This document shows, one piece after another, positions 54,254 through 64,000 of a DNA stretch of 64,000 bases (position 1 is its first letter; every line of letters begins with the position of its first letter). The notes beneath the pieces were generated by a model. The model did not search any database. It saw nothing but the letters and a program-made list of their open reading frames with translations, and was not told the DNA's origin. The position numbers and the translations under genes were made by a program. The DNA comes from Oxalobacteraceae bacterium AB_14 (lineage in GTDB: Bacteria > Pseudomonadota > Gammaproteobacteria > Burkholderiales > Burkholderiaceae_D), in contig KB906725.1 in the NCBI GenBank assembly GCA_000381565.1, positions 2,527,093-2,591,092 of the forward strand, in the 5' to 3' direction.

Positions 54254-54898
54254 ATGCTTATCATCACCATCAAACAGGGCAAGGAAAAGAGCCTGCTGGC
54301 CGGCGACCCCTGGATTTACGCCTCCGCGGTCGAAAAAATCGAGGGCAAGCCGCAGGAAAAGAACAAGCCGGGCGCCACCGCCACGGTGCAGACCTCGTCG
54401 CGCCAGTTCATCGGCCGCGCCGCCTACAACGCCAAGTCGCAGATCTGCGCCCGCATCTGGACCTACAAGGAAGACGAGCCGGTCGACCACGCGCTGATCA
54501 AGCGCCGCGTCAAGGCGGCCGTCGCCAAGCGCGCCGCCAGCGTGCGCGCGGCCGGTCCCAACGACCTGGTGCCGGTGGTGCGCGGCGACGAGGACGGCCT
54601 GTCCGGCCTGCTGGTCGACAGCTGGGGCGGCGTCCAGGGCTACCTGATCTGCCAGTTCCAGTCGGCCGGCGTCGAAGCCTGGAAAATAGCCATCGTGCAG
54701 GCGCTGCTGGCGGAAACCGCTTGTCCGAATGTCTACGAACGCTGCGACGACCTGATCCGCAAAGGCGAGGGCTTGCCGATCTTCTATCGCGCGCTGGCCG
54801 GCGAGGAACCGCCCGACCACGTGGTGGTCACCGAGGGCAAGCAACGCTACAGCGTGGACTTGCGCACCGGCTTCAAATATCCCAAGGTCCGCAGCTGA
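54254..54898 (+). pseudogene. rlmI: truncated 23S rRNA methyltransferase RlmI
   Basis: 214 residues aligning with the first half of RlmI/RlmK-type enzymes: PUA domain (about 1-80: MLIITIKQGKEKSLLAGDPWIYASAVEK) and the adjacent EEHI region (about 85-200), up to VVVTEGKQRYSVDLRTGFK. Intact RlmI has GHKTGFYLDQR and the SAM-binding fold here; this protein stops with YPKVRS and TGA. The remaining ~180 residues are absent and the next gene begins 76 bases later. It is either a decayed gene or a catalytically empty RNA-binding remnant. Confidence 0.82.
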
Positions 54899-54974
54899 AA
54901 AAATTTCGACGCTGCAATTTTTCTCTTATAATCGTTGGCGGAGCAACACCGACCCCACGGAGATCAGAGTACAG

Positions 54975-56096
54975 ATGGAAAATTACCAGTCGTCTCAAAT
55001 TCGCACCCTGACGTATATCGAAAACGAAGACCACCCGGTCTTCGGCACGCTAGTCGAGCAGATCCTGCATCTGCTGAATTCCAAGCTGATCTTCAGCGAC
55101 ATCCTGATCCACCAGAACAGTCCGCTGTTGCTGCGCCAGCCGAAAGGGCTGGTGGCGGTGACCGATTCGCCGATCACGCGCGAGGAGCTGCAAGAGTTCT
55201 TCGAGGTGGTCGAGCCGAACTGGTCCGAACGCATCCAGGACCGCGCCTTCGACCGCGCGGTGGACCTGCACACGGCCCGCATCCGCGCCAACTGCTTCAG
55301 CTTCCAGGGCAAGAAGCGGCTCGGTTGCGTGATCCGCCGCTTCCCGAAGGAGCCGATGGTGCTCAGCCAGCTGGGCCTGCGCCAGGCCGAGCAGAACTTC
55401 GCCAAGCTCACCAGCGGCCTGGTGCTGATCATCGGCGACACCTGCCAGGGCAAGTCGACCACCATCGCCGCCATGCTCGACGAGATCAACAAGCACCGCT
55501 CCGGCCACATCATCACGATTGAAGATCCGGTGGAGACGCTGATCCCGCAGCGCCAGTGCGTCATCACCCAGCGCGAGGTGGGCTTCGACGGCGACGTCGA
55601 GAGCTTTTACCTGGGCGCGCTGGACGCGCTGCGCGAGCGGCCGGACGTGATCGTCATCGGCGAGATCCGCGACGCCCAGACGGCGCAGGAAGCGCTGGCG
55701 CTGGCCGAATCGGGCCCGCTGGTGCTGGCCTCGCTGCACGCGCGTTCGACCGAGCTGGGCCTGCAGAAGATGGTGCGCCTGCTGGGCAACGCCGAGCCGC
55801 AATCGCAGGCCCTGGCGCATGCGCTGCGCGGCGTGCTGTGCCAGGCGCTGCTGCCGTCGGTGGACGGCGACCGCTACCACCTGGCCACCGAGTGCCTGAC
55901 CTCGAACCCGGACGTGGTGGCCATGATCGCCACCGGCCAGCTGTCGGCGCTGCGCAACTGGATGGAGAACAAGCCGGGCGAGGGCTGCCACACGATGAAC
56001 GCCTCGCTGCGCGCGCTGCTGGCCGCCGGCAAGGTCAGTGTGGAAGACGCCCGCAACGCGACGACCGACCGCATCGGCTTCGCCGAACACGACTAA
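54975..56096 (+). CDS. PilT-like type IV pilus retraction ATPase
   Basis: 373 residues: N-terminal PAS-like domain with DILIHQNSPLLLRQPKG and C-terminal RecA-like ATPase. Walker A is GDTCQGKST (154-162; GxxxxGKS), Asp box TIEDPVE, Walker B DVIVIGEIRD and His box LASLHARS. The P-loop shows DTCQ where PilT has PTGS, so it is a divergent paralogue. It probably depolymerises pilin. It is preceded by the truncated RlmI gene. Confidence 0.88.
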   Translation: MENYQSSQIRTLTYIENEDHPVFGTLVEQILHLLNSKLIFSDILIHQNSPLLLRQPKGLVAVTDSPITREELQEFFEVVEPNWSERIQDRAFDRAVDLHTARIRANCFSFQGKKRLGCVIRRFPKEPMVLSQLGLRQAEQNFAKLTSGLVLIIGDTCQGKSTTIAAMLDEINKHRSGHIITIEDPVETLIPQRQCVITQREVGFDGDVESFYLGALDALRERPDVIVIGEIRDAQTAQEALALAESGPLVLASLHARSTELGLQKMVRLLGNAEPQSQALAHALRGVLCQALLPSVDGDRYHLATECLTSNPDVVAMIATGQLSALRNWMENKPGEGCHTMNASLRALLAAGKVSVEDARNATTDRIGFAEHD

Positions 56097-56103
56097 GGAC
56101 GCG

Positions 56104-56793
56104 ATGAAGTACCGACTGTTTTTGTTTGACCTGGACGATACGCTGCTCGATTTCAAGGCGTCCGAAAAACTCTCGTTCGTGCGGACCATGCAGGGGCTGG
56201 GCTTTGGCGATGCCAGCGATGGGATTTTCCACCAGTACCAGGCGATCAACGTGGAACTGTGGCGGCGCTTCGAGACGGGCGCCGTGAGCAAGGACTTCCT
56301 GAAGGTGGAGCGTTTTCGCAAGACCTTCGCGGCGAACGGCATCGAGCTCGATCCTGAAGCGGCCAGCCGCCTTTATCTGGAATCGCTGTCGGAGACGGTG
56401 GTCCTGATCGATGGCGCCAAGCGCCTGTGCGAGACCTTGTCCGGCATGGGCGAGGTGGGCATCATCACCAATGGCGTCGAGTCCATCCAGAACCGCCGTA
56501 TCGCCAGCTCGGGATTGGCCGCACACATATCGTTTGTCGCCACCTCCGAGGCGTGCGGCTACGCCAAGCCCGATATCCGTTTCTTCGAATATGCCAGCAA
56601 GATGGCCGCCGCCGTCGCCAAGGACGAGGCGGTCATCGTCGGCGACCGGCTGGACGCCGACATCCTCGGCGCCAACCGCTACGGCATCGACAGCTGCTGG
56701 TTCAACCCCGAACGGCTGGCCAATGAATCGCAAGCGATACCCGACTACGAAGTCGCCAGCCTGCAAGCCGTCGTGCCGTCGCTCGCCACCTGA
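56104..56793 (+). CDS. yjjG: YjjG family noncanonical pyrimidine nucleotidase (HAD)
   Basis: 229 residues with HAD motifs: DLDDTLLDF (nucleophile and acid Asp), TNG in IITNGVES, Lys in YAKPDIRFF and the acidic motif VGDRLDADILGA. YjjG hydrolyses mutagenic pyrimidine nucleotides and 5'-fluoro-dUMP. Start at ATG 56104, 7 bases after the PilT-like stop; an upstream extension of the frame has no signal. It converges on the cytochrome gene. Confidence 0.9.
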   Translation: MKYRLFLFDLDDTLLDFKASEKLSFVRTMQGLGFGDASDGIFHQYQAINVELWRRFETGAVSKDFLKVERFRKTFAANGIELDPEAASRLYLESLSETVVLIDGAKRLCETLSGMGEVGIITNGVESIQNRRIASSGLAAHISFVATSEACGYAKPDIRFFEYASKMAAAVAKDEAVIVGDRLDADILGANRYGIDSCWFNPERLANESQAIPDYEVASLQAVVPSLAT

Positions 56794-56810
56794 GGTGGCC
56801 CCACTGCGGT

Positions 56811-58085
56811 TTAGTCCAGCGGAATCGCGCGGTAGCGGTTGACGTCGTTGCCGTTGACCGGTGGCGCATTGTTGCCCCAGGCGCTGCGCAGATAGGAGAC
56901 GACCTGCGCCACCTCGGTATCGTTCAACACGTGACCGAACGGCGGCATGCCGTAGGGGCGTGGATTGCCCTGTGTGCCGGGCGCGAAGCCGCCGTTGAGC
57001 ACGATGCGGATCGGGTTGACCGCCTGCTCCATCGTCAAGGCGCGGTTGCCGGCCAGCGGCGGGTAGCCGGGTGGCAGGCCGGCGCCGCCGGCGCCGTGGC
57101 AGTCCGCGCAGTGCTTCTCGTACAGCTTGGCGCCGGCCGACAGGTAGGCCATCGCCTCGGCGCCCTTGTCGCGCTCGAACTCGGATTTGTTGCCATCGCC
57201 CGGCAAGGCCTTCAGGTAGACCGCCATGGCGTTGATGTCGCCGTCGCTCAGGTGTTGCAGGCTTTGCTGCACCACTTCGGCCATCGGCCCGAACACCGTC
57301 GCGCGCGGCGATACGCCGGTCTTCAGCAGTTGCGCGATGTGCGGTTGCATCCATTCGCCCAGCCCGGCCTCGGCGCCGGAATTGAGCGCGGGCGCGTACC
57401 AGCCCAGCACCGGGATCAGGCCGCCGGACAAGCCTTCGCCATCGGTCGCGCCCAGCGTGTTGCGTGCGCTGTGGCAGGCGCTGCAATGGCCCAGGCCCTG
57501 CACCAGGTAGGCGCCGCGATTCCAGTCCAGCGATTGCTTGCTGTCTGCGCGGAACACGGCCGGCCTGAAGTACAGCGCGCGCCACGCGGCCAGCATGAAT
57601 TGCTGGTTGTACGGGAAGCGCAGCGCGTGCGGCCGGTTGGCTTGCGCCACCGCCGGCACCGACTGGAAGTAGGCGTACAGCGCGTCCGCATCGTCGCGCG
57701 TGATGCGGGTGTAGTTGGTGTAGGGGAAGGCAGGGTAGAGCAGGCGGCCATCCCTGGATTTGCCGTTGTGCAGCGCACGCCAGAAATCGTCCGCGCTCCA
57801 GCCGCCGATGCCGCTCGCTTTGTCGGAGGTGATGTTGGGCGAGATGACGCTGCCGAACGGTGTCTGCAGCGCCCGCCCGCCCGCGTATTGCGCACCGCCG
57901 CGCACGGTGTGGCAGGCCATGCAGTCGCCGGCCTTGGCCAGGTAGGCGCCGCGCGCGATCTGCTCGGCCGGCGCCAGGGCTGCGGTGACGGTCGGTGCCG
58001 GTCCCGCATCGTCCGAGCCGCCGAACAGCACCCACAGGATGCCGGCCAGCAGCAGCGCGACTACGGTATAAATAATTTTCTTCAT
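56811..58085 (-). CDS. tri-haem cytochrome c (dehydrogenase cytochrome subunit type)
   Basis: 424 residues with an N-terminal membrane anchor (about 5-21) and three CXXCH motifs (CMACH at 55-59, CSACH near 196, CADCH near 331), the arrangement of the cytochrome subunit of membrane alcohol/gluconate/sorbitol dehydrogenases. Axial Met residues are expected at the end of each domain. It carries electrons from a periplasmic dehydrogenase to the quinone pool or oxidases. The partner may be the GMC pair at 23641-25817. Confidence 0.9.
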   Translation of the reverse strand: MKKIIYTVVALLLAGILWVLFGGSDDAGPAPTVTAALAPAEQIARGAYLAKAGDCMACHTVRGGAQYAGGRALQTPFGSVISPNITSDKASGIGGWSADDFWRALHNGKSRDGRLLYPAFPYTNYTRITRDDADALYAYFQSVPAVAQANRPHALRFPYNQQFMLAAWRALYFRPAVFRADSKQSLDWNRGAYLVQGLGHCSACHSARNTLGATDGEGLSGGLIPVLGWYAPALNSGAEAGLGEWMQPHIAQLLKTGVSPRATVFGPMAEVVQQSLQHLSDGDINAMAVYLKALPGDGNKSEFERDKGAEAMAYLSAGAKLYEKHCADCHGAGGAGLPPGYPPLAGNRALTMEQAVNPIRIVLNGGFAPGTQGNPRPYGMPPFGHVLNDTEVAQVVSYLRSAWGNNAPPVNGNDVNRYRAIPLD

Positions 58086-58095
58086 AGGCGTACCC

Positions 58096-58818
58096 TCAAG
58101 GTGCTGGCACGCTGCCGCAGTTCAGCGGCAGGGGCATGGCGATGCTGTCGGCGGCGCCGGGGCGGGCGGCGGCGTCCGGCGTTTGCTTGCTGAGCCAGCC
58201 GGAGACGGCGGCGATGTCGGTCTCGGACAGCCGGTTGGCGATCTCGGCCATGCAGTCCGGCGCGGCGGCGCGGCGCACCTTGTTTTTCCATGCGCCGAAC
58301 TGGGCGTTGACGTAGTCGCTGGGCAGGCCGATCAGGCCGGGGATCGCCGGCGCCACGCCGGTCAGCGCGTTGCCGTGGCAGGCCACGCAGGCGGGAATCT
58401 TCCTGGCCGGATCGCCATGCCGGACCAGCGCCTGGCCGCGCGCCAGTGCGGCTTCGCTGGCGCTGGCGCCGCTGCCGGCCTGCGCCGGCGGGTAGGGCGG
58501 ATGCTGCTGCGCGTAGTAGTCGGCGATCTCGCGCAGGTAGGCGTCCGGCAGGTGGTCGACCATATAGGTCATCATCGGATAATGGCGCCGGCCTTCGCGG
58601 AAGTTCACCAGCTGGTTGTACAGGTAGCCGGCCGGCTTGCCGGCGATGCGCGGGAAGAAGGCGTCGCCGCGTTGCTTGACGGCGTGGCAGGCGGTGCAGG
58701 CGGCCACGCGTTGTTCCAGCGTGTCGGGCAGGGTGGCGGGCGCGGCGGCCAGAGACGGCAGGCCGCAGCCGGCCAAAGCCAGCGCGGCGCACGCGCGCAC
58801 GACGTATGAGGTAGACAT
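58096..58818 (-). CDS. di-haem cytochrome c4-like protein
   Basis: 240 residues with signal peptide (ending SLA) and two CXXCH motifs (CTACH near 41 and CVACH near 143), matching c4-type periplasmic proteins with two tandem haem domains. Axial Met candidates follow each site. It lies 10 bases upstream of the tri-haem gene on the same strand, suggesting one electron-transfer unit. Confidence 0.9.
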   Translation of the reverse strand: MSTSYVVRACAALALAGCGLPSLAAAPATLPDTLEQRVAACTACHAVKQRGDAFFPRIAGKPAGYLYNQLVNFREGRRHYPMMTYMVDHLPDAYLREIADYYAQQHPPYPPAQAGSGASASEAALARGQALVRHGDPARKIPACVACHGNALTGVAPAIPGLIGLPSDYVNAQFGAWKNKVRRAAAPDCMAEIANRLSETDIAAVSGWLSKQTPDAAARPGAADSIAMPLPLNCGSVPAP

Positions 58819-58867
58819 GCCATTCCTTGAGGTCGTAACTATCTGGCAAGGATACCAGATAGCACGG

Positions 58868-59542
58868 CTAAACTGGCTTGGGCGGGCGCGGAAGTTTGAC
58901 CGCCTTCACCGGCGGCAGCTTGTTGCCGGCCGCAAGGTAGTGGCGGTAGACGCGCAAGGCCACCTGGGCGTCGTCGGCCGCGTACAGGATCTGCTTGTCG
59001 TTCAGGCGCGGCAGCGCCCAGTTGGTGGTCGAGATCTTCTTGGATTTCTGCAGTTTCTGGCCGAAGAACTTGGCGATGGCGGTCTTGGCGCCGAGGTCGT
59101 TGCGCTGTCCCGGCGCGCGCAGCGCCACCGACAGGTCGACCACGCCGGCCGCGCGGATCGCCAGCTTGGCGTGCAGGCGCCTGACGTCGTCCGACAGGCC
59201 GAAGCCGACCTTCAGCAAGGCCGGCGTTTCCAGCACCGCCTGCAGCACCTCGAGGATGGCCGCCGACGTGCTGTGGCCGATCTGGAACAGATAGGCCTGG
59301 TGATCGGTGGCGAACTGGATCAGGTGCGGACCGGTCGAGGTCTCGCCCTTGGTGAAGGTCGGCTTCGATTCGGTATCGAAGCCGATGGCGTCGGTGGCCA
59401 GCAGGGCGTCGCGCGCGGCGACGGCTTGCTCGGCCGTGGTGACCAGCCGCACATCGCCGATGCGTATCCCCACGTAGGGCGGAAGCTCGGCCTCCGCCGT
59501 TGCCGCAGGTCGCTGAGTGTTCAACTGAGCCAACGGAGCCAA
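58868..59542 (-). CDS. DEDD-type 3'-5' exonuclease
   Basis: 224 residues of the RNase D/DnaQ-like fold: Asp-Glu in IGFDTES, Asp in VVDLSVALR and the DEDDy Tyr/Asp in YAADDAQVALRVY. Length suits a single-domain 3'-5' exonuclease with no HRDC domain, so it may trim structured RNA or DNA ends. It ends 50 bases before the cytochrome gene and follows proQ closely, the two being adjacent and on the minus strand. Confidence 0.88.
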   Translation of the reverse strand: MAPLAQLNTQRPAATAEAELPPYVGIRIGDVRLVTTAEQAVAARDALLATDAIGFDTESKPTFTKGETSTGPHLIQFATDHQAYLFQIGHSTSAAILEVLQAVLETPALLKVGFGLSDDVRRLHAKLAIRAAGVVDLSVALRAPGQRNDLGAKTAIAKFFGQKLQKSKKISTTNWALPRLNDKQILYAADDAQVALRVYRHYLAAGNKLPPVKAVKLPRPPKPV

Positions 59543-59543
59543 C

Positions 59544-60026
59544 TCAGCCCTTGCGCGAGAACTTCGCGGTCAGCTGGTTCAGCTTGTCGGCACGCACGCG
59601 GGCCGCTTCTTCGGCCGCGGCGGCGTCGCGTTCCGCCTTCTTGCGTTCGGCTTCTTTCTTGAAGCGGTCCTGCAACACCTGGGTCGCGTGGGCGCGGTGG
59701 GTGTCGGTCACTTCGGCGCCCGGGGTGCCGTCCAGATCGTGGCGCACCTTGGCTTTTTCCATGACTTTCAGGTAGCGCAGCGAGCCGGTATGGATGCCGA
59801 GCGCGGTACGCATGGTCTTGCGGTCCAGTTCAGGCATGATCGCGAGGATCTGCTTGTCGATACCGATCGACAAAGGCAGGAAATCACGGAAGGCCGGGAA
59901 TTGGGTTTGCAATTGTTTCAGCAAGCTGCGCGGGGTCAGAGCCGCAGAGGTGGGGGTGACGGCGGCGGTGGCGGCGGGCTCGATTGCCGGCGCCTGGGGG
60001 GTGAGGCTAGTGTTCATCGACTTCAT
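59544..60026 (-). CDS. proQ: ProQ/FinO family RNA chaperone
   Basis: 160 residues: an Ala/Thr-rich N-terminus, the FinO/ProQ RNA-binding domain (about 32-120: LLKQLQTQFPAFRDFLPLSIGIDKQIL ... MRTALGIHTGSLRYLKVMEKAKVRHDLDG) and a charged coiled-coil C-terminus. ProQ binds small RNAs and mRNA 3' ends. Start at 60026 (or 60017). It is transcribed away from rpoD, with a 470-bp spacer. Confidence 0.9.
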   Translation of the reverse strand: MKSMNTSLTPQAPAIEPAATAAVTPTSAALTPRSLLKQLQTQFPAFRDFLPLSIGIDKQILAIMPELDRKTMRTALGIHTGSLRYLKVMEKAKVRHDLDGTPGAEVTDTHRAHATQVLQDRFKKEAERKKAERDAAAAEEAARVRADKLNQLTAKFSRKG

Positions 60027-60171
60027 AGTTTAAGCAAGAGGCGTCAGCATATCATGGGCACTACGGGATTGCAGTGCCTTTTAGGCCATGATGCAAAAAT
60101 GACCATGGTGACATCATACGCGCCTTGGGCACGGAAGGTGCGTCCGCACGCGAAAACATGTATAATGCGAG

Positions 60172-60382
60172 ACGCACCTTTGCAGGACGGTGCGTTTCAG
60201 TTTGGTACAGGATGCGATTTGGACGGTCTGACAAGAGTGTGTAGCCCTTGTTATATGGTTTTAAGATGTCGGATATGGGTACTATCAATTATCCTGATGT
60301 CTCGCTATACGGCATACTTTGCCCTCTCCCTATTCTTCACTGAAAAGAGAAACAAGCCCGTTGTACGATGCGGGCTTTTTTT
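60172..60382 (+). ncRNA. candidate small RNA or rpoD leader
   Basis: A transcript starting a few bases after TATAAT (60161-60166) would begin with a hairpin and end at the terminator 60354-60382, giving about 200-210 nt. No protein gene on this strand feeds the terminator. It could be an sRNA, or an attenuated leader of rpoD (start 60497). The -35 is poor and no homologue is recognised. Confidence 0.4.
60354..60382 (+). terminator. orphan terminator upstream of rpoD
   Basis: AAGCCCG / CGGGCTT stem with a 10-base loop, followed by a T7 run. No annotated plus-strand gene precedes it. Confidence 0.8.
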
Positions 60383-60496
60383 ATTCCGCAGATAATCGTC
60401 AGCTAAATTACAACATTTCCATCTGTGCGCACCGGCAACGGTCGGCGCCGGCCATGGCATTGTATTTGCTGGCGAATACGCATTGAGAGATATTTA

Positions 60497-62989
<2,493 letters not shown>

Positions 62990-63009
62990 GCGTCGGCGGG
63001 ATAAAGGAA

Positions 63010-63167
63010 GGGAGGCCGCGGCCTAATACCGTTCAGTCAAGCCAGGTCGTTCCCGCGTAAGCGGGAATCCATGGAACATCGCTGGGGCAAACTCAGTATG
63101 GATTCCCGCCTGCGCGGGAATGACGGAGTTTAACTGAACGGCATTAGGCTGCGGCCTCCCTTTTTTT
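63010..63167 (+). terminator. rpoD terminator carrying a nested REP-like element
   Basis: Outer 28-bp arms (63010-63037 and 63133-63160, two mismatches; GGGAGGCCGC ... GCGGCCTCCC) end in a T7 run. Between them is the third REP-like repeat (63048-63125). The outer pair alone is a typical terminator for rpoD. Confidence 0.85.
63048..63125. repeat. REP/BIME-like inverted repeat, copy 3
   Basis: CGTTCCCGCGTAAGCGGGAATCCATGG and, opposite, TTCCCGCCTGCGCGGGAATGACG, two half-sites around a 35-base centre. It lies wholly inside the loop of the rpoD terminator. Confidence 0.88.
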
Positions 63168-63248
63168 GGCCGTGATAAACCGCGCATTTTTTATGGCCAG
63201 ATTGCCATACACTAGCGATATTGCCAAAAAACGGCCTGCGCTGTGACG

Positions 63249-63734
63249 ATGAAAGCCATGATCAAATCAATTTTTCTCAGCCTGCTGCTGGCAGGCGCGC
63301 CCGTGACCGCAGGCGCGCAGGCGGTCGATGTCGCCGCCGGCATCCAGATGGCGCAGATCGACTTCGATACATATCATGCGCTGCTGCTTGAACGGTGCAA
63401 GCTGCTGGCGCCGGACGCGGTCGATACCTTGGCGGCCGCGATGACGCTGTGGAAGGCGCAGAACGTCGACGCGCTGGTGATCCTGCGCCAGCTGTACAAG
63501 GCGCAGTTGATACAATTGAAGCGCGCGCAGCAGCCGGATGCGACCGAAGCCGACATCGACGCCCACGTCGCCGCCGTGCTGGGCATATTCAATGCGAACC
63601 TGAAGGAAAGGGTGGCTGGCGTGCCGGCCGACGAGGCCAGGGCGTCGTGCGAGGGCGGGTACGCCAACAGCCTGTTGAACCGGCCCGCCATGGACTTCAA
63701 CGTGTTACTGAAACGAATGACGCTGGGGCGTTGA
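63249..63734 (+). CDS. secreted helical protein, unknown
   Basis: About 161 residues from ATG 63249 (GTG 63243 is also possible). Signal peptide (SIFLSLLLAGAPVTAGAQA), then a helical, charged mature part with two cysteines (LERCKLL and RASCEGG). No conserved domain recognised. Ends near the convergent dehydrogenase gene, separated by 14 bases. Confidence 0.65.
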   Translation: MKAMIKSIFLSLLLAGAPVTAGAQAVDVAAGIQMAQIDFDTYHALLLERCKLLAPDAVDTLAAAMTLWKAQNVDALVILRQLYKAQLIQLKRAQQPDATEADIDAHVAAVLGIFNANLKERVAGVPADEARASCEGGYANSLLNRPAMDFNVLLKRMTLGR

Positions 63735-63748
63735 GCGGGCCGGGGCCT

Positions 63749-64000
63749 TTACTGCATGAACCAGCCGTGGCTGACCACCAGCGATTGCCCGGTCAGCGCG
63801 TTCGACGGGAAGCTGGCGAACAGCAGCGCCACCTCGGCCACGTCCTCCACCGTGGTGAACTTGCCGTCCACGGTATCGGCCAGCATCACTTTCTTGATGA
63901 CGTCCTCCTCGGAGATGCCGAGCGTCCTGGCCTGCTCGGGGATCTGCTTGTCCACCAGCGGCGTGCGCACGAAGCCGGGGCAGATCACGTTGGCGCGCAC
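63749..64000 (-). CDS. bdhA: 3-hydroxybutyrate dehydrogenase (SDR), C-terminal part
   Basis: The last 83 residues of a short-chain dehydrogenase. ANVICPGFVRTPLVDKQIPEQARTLGIS, then DGKFTTVEDVAEVALLFASFPSNALTGQSLVVSHGWFMQ match 3-hydroxybutyrate dehydrogenase, which oxidises (R)-3-hydroxybutyrate from PHB breakdown with NAD+. The N-terminus and catalytic Tyr lie beyond the window edge. Confidence 0.88.
   Translation of the reverse strand: MRANVICPGFVRTPLVDKQIPEQARTLGISEEDVIKKVMLADTVDGKFTTVEDVAEVALLFASFPSNALTGQSLVVSHGWFMQ

Larger units (their letters stand above)
60027..60496. other. 470-bp proQ-rpoD intergenic region
   Basis: This divergent region must hold promoters for proQ (minus) and rpoD (plus). 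It contains a perfect TATAAT at 60161-60166, a 7-bp hairpin (ACGCACC/GGTGCGT, 60172-60195) and a strong plus-strand terminator at 60354-60382. No convincing protein-coding gene lies between these. Confidence 0.7.

Noticed and set aside
60172..60382. 6S RNA, tmRNA or SRP RNA identity for the pre-rpoD element
   Set aside because: No closing-stem/bubble, tRNA-like end or GGAAGCAGCC-type loop could be seen, so no known class is claimed.
60299..60395. short ORF (MSRYTAYFALSLFFTEKRN...) before rpoD
   Set aside because: Spans the orphan terminator and lacks a ribosome site; treated as part of a possible RNA.

Overview
The window is GC-rich DNA from a betaproteobacterium, most likely an Oxalobacteraceae of the Massilia/Duganella/Janthinobacterium type. 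This is inferred from the gene set (RpoD with a long Ala/Lys-rich N-terminal extension, PHA-related proteins, PilT-like ATPase, DUF883/YqjE genes, many c-di-GMP proteins) and from dispersed TTCCCGC(C/G)TGCGCGGGAA-type repeats. No rRNA, tRNA, CRISPR array or prophage was seen.

Layout. 1-9.2 kb: envelope and stress genes (DUF883, YqjE-like, patatin lipase, small DUF3309 membrane protein, glycine-zipper and BON lipoproteins, AI-2E-type transporter, YihY/BrkB protein, OmpA-family porin, MtfA peptidase). 9.3-16.8 kb: a dense signalling block. A PAS histidine kinase faces a six-gene minus-strand operon (EAL-REC-PAS, small PGM-domain protein, HDOD, PAS-kinase, REC-HD, REC) in which every junction is a 4-base ATGA overlap. 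17-26.8 kb: small unknowns, a DksA-type zinc finger, hydroxypyruvate isomerase, RhlE helicase, SuhB, TrmJ, and a GMC oxidoreductase with its Tat-type small subunit, followed by a lipase. 26.9-33.2 kb: a second signalling block with a PAS-PAS kinase and a 1219-residue REC-REC-GAF-PAS-GGDEF-EAL-REC protein.

33.3-36.9 kb is a lower-GC island: an S9-type peptidase gene cut in two by an IS3-family element with a visible A7G frameshift site. The catalytic Ser is on one side and the Asp/His on the other. 37-48 kb: solute-binding protein, PHA granule protein, TetR, LOG-family enzyme, DUF45 metallopeptidase, the modABC-modE molybdate operon with a candidate ModE operator, AraC regulator, a degenerate inositol-monophosphatase homologue, KGG stress protein, phasin, CurA-like reductase. 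48-60 kb: purU, yaeQ, copper PCu(A)C plus YcnI pair, amidohydrolase, Rpn-type nuclease, DUF2807 protein, an RlmI homologue that ends before its methyltransferase domain, PilT-like ATPase, YjjG phosphatase, tri-haem and di-haem cytochromes c, DEDD exonuclease, ProQ. 60-64 kb: a possible unannotated small RNA or leader, rpoD, a terminator with a REP-like element nested inside it, an unknown secreted protein and the 3' end of a 3-hydroxybutyrate dehydrogenase gene.

The strongest candidate for an undescribed system is the translationally coupled 10.6-16.8 kb operon. It appears to join two sensor kinases, several KPW-type receivers, a divergent HD-GYP module lacking expected metal ligands, an HDOD protein and an EAL phosphodiesterase into one output pathway.
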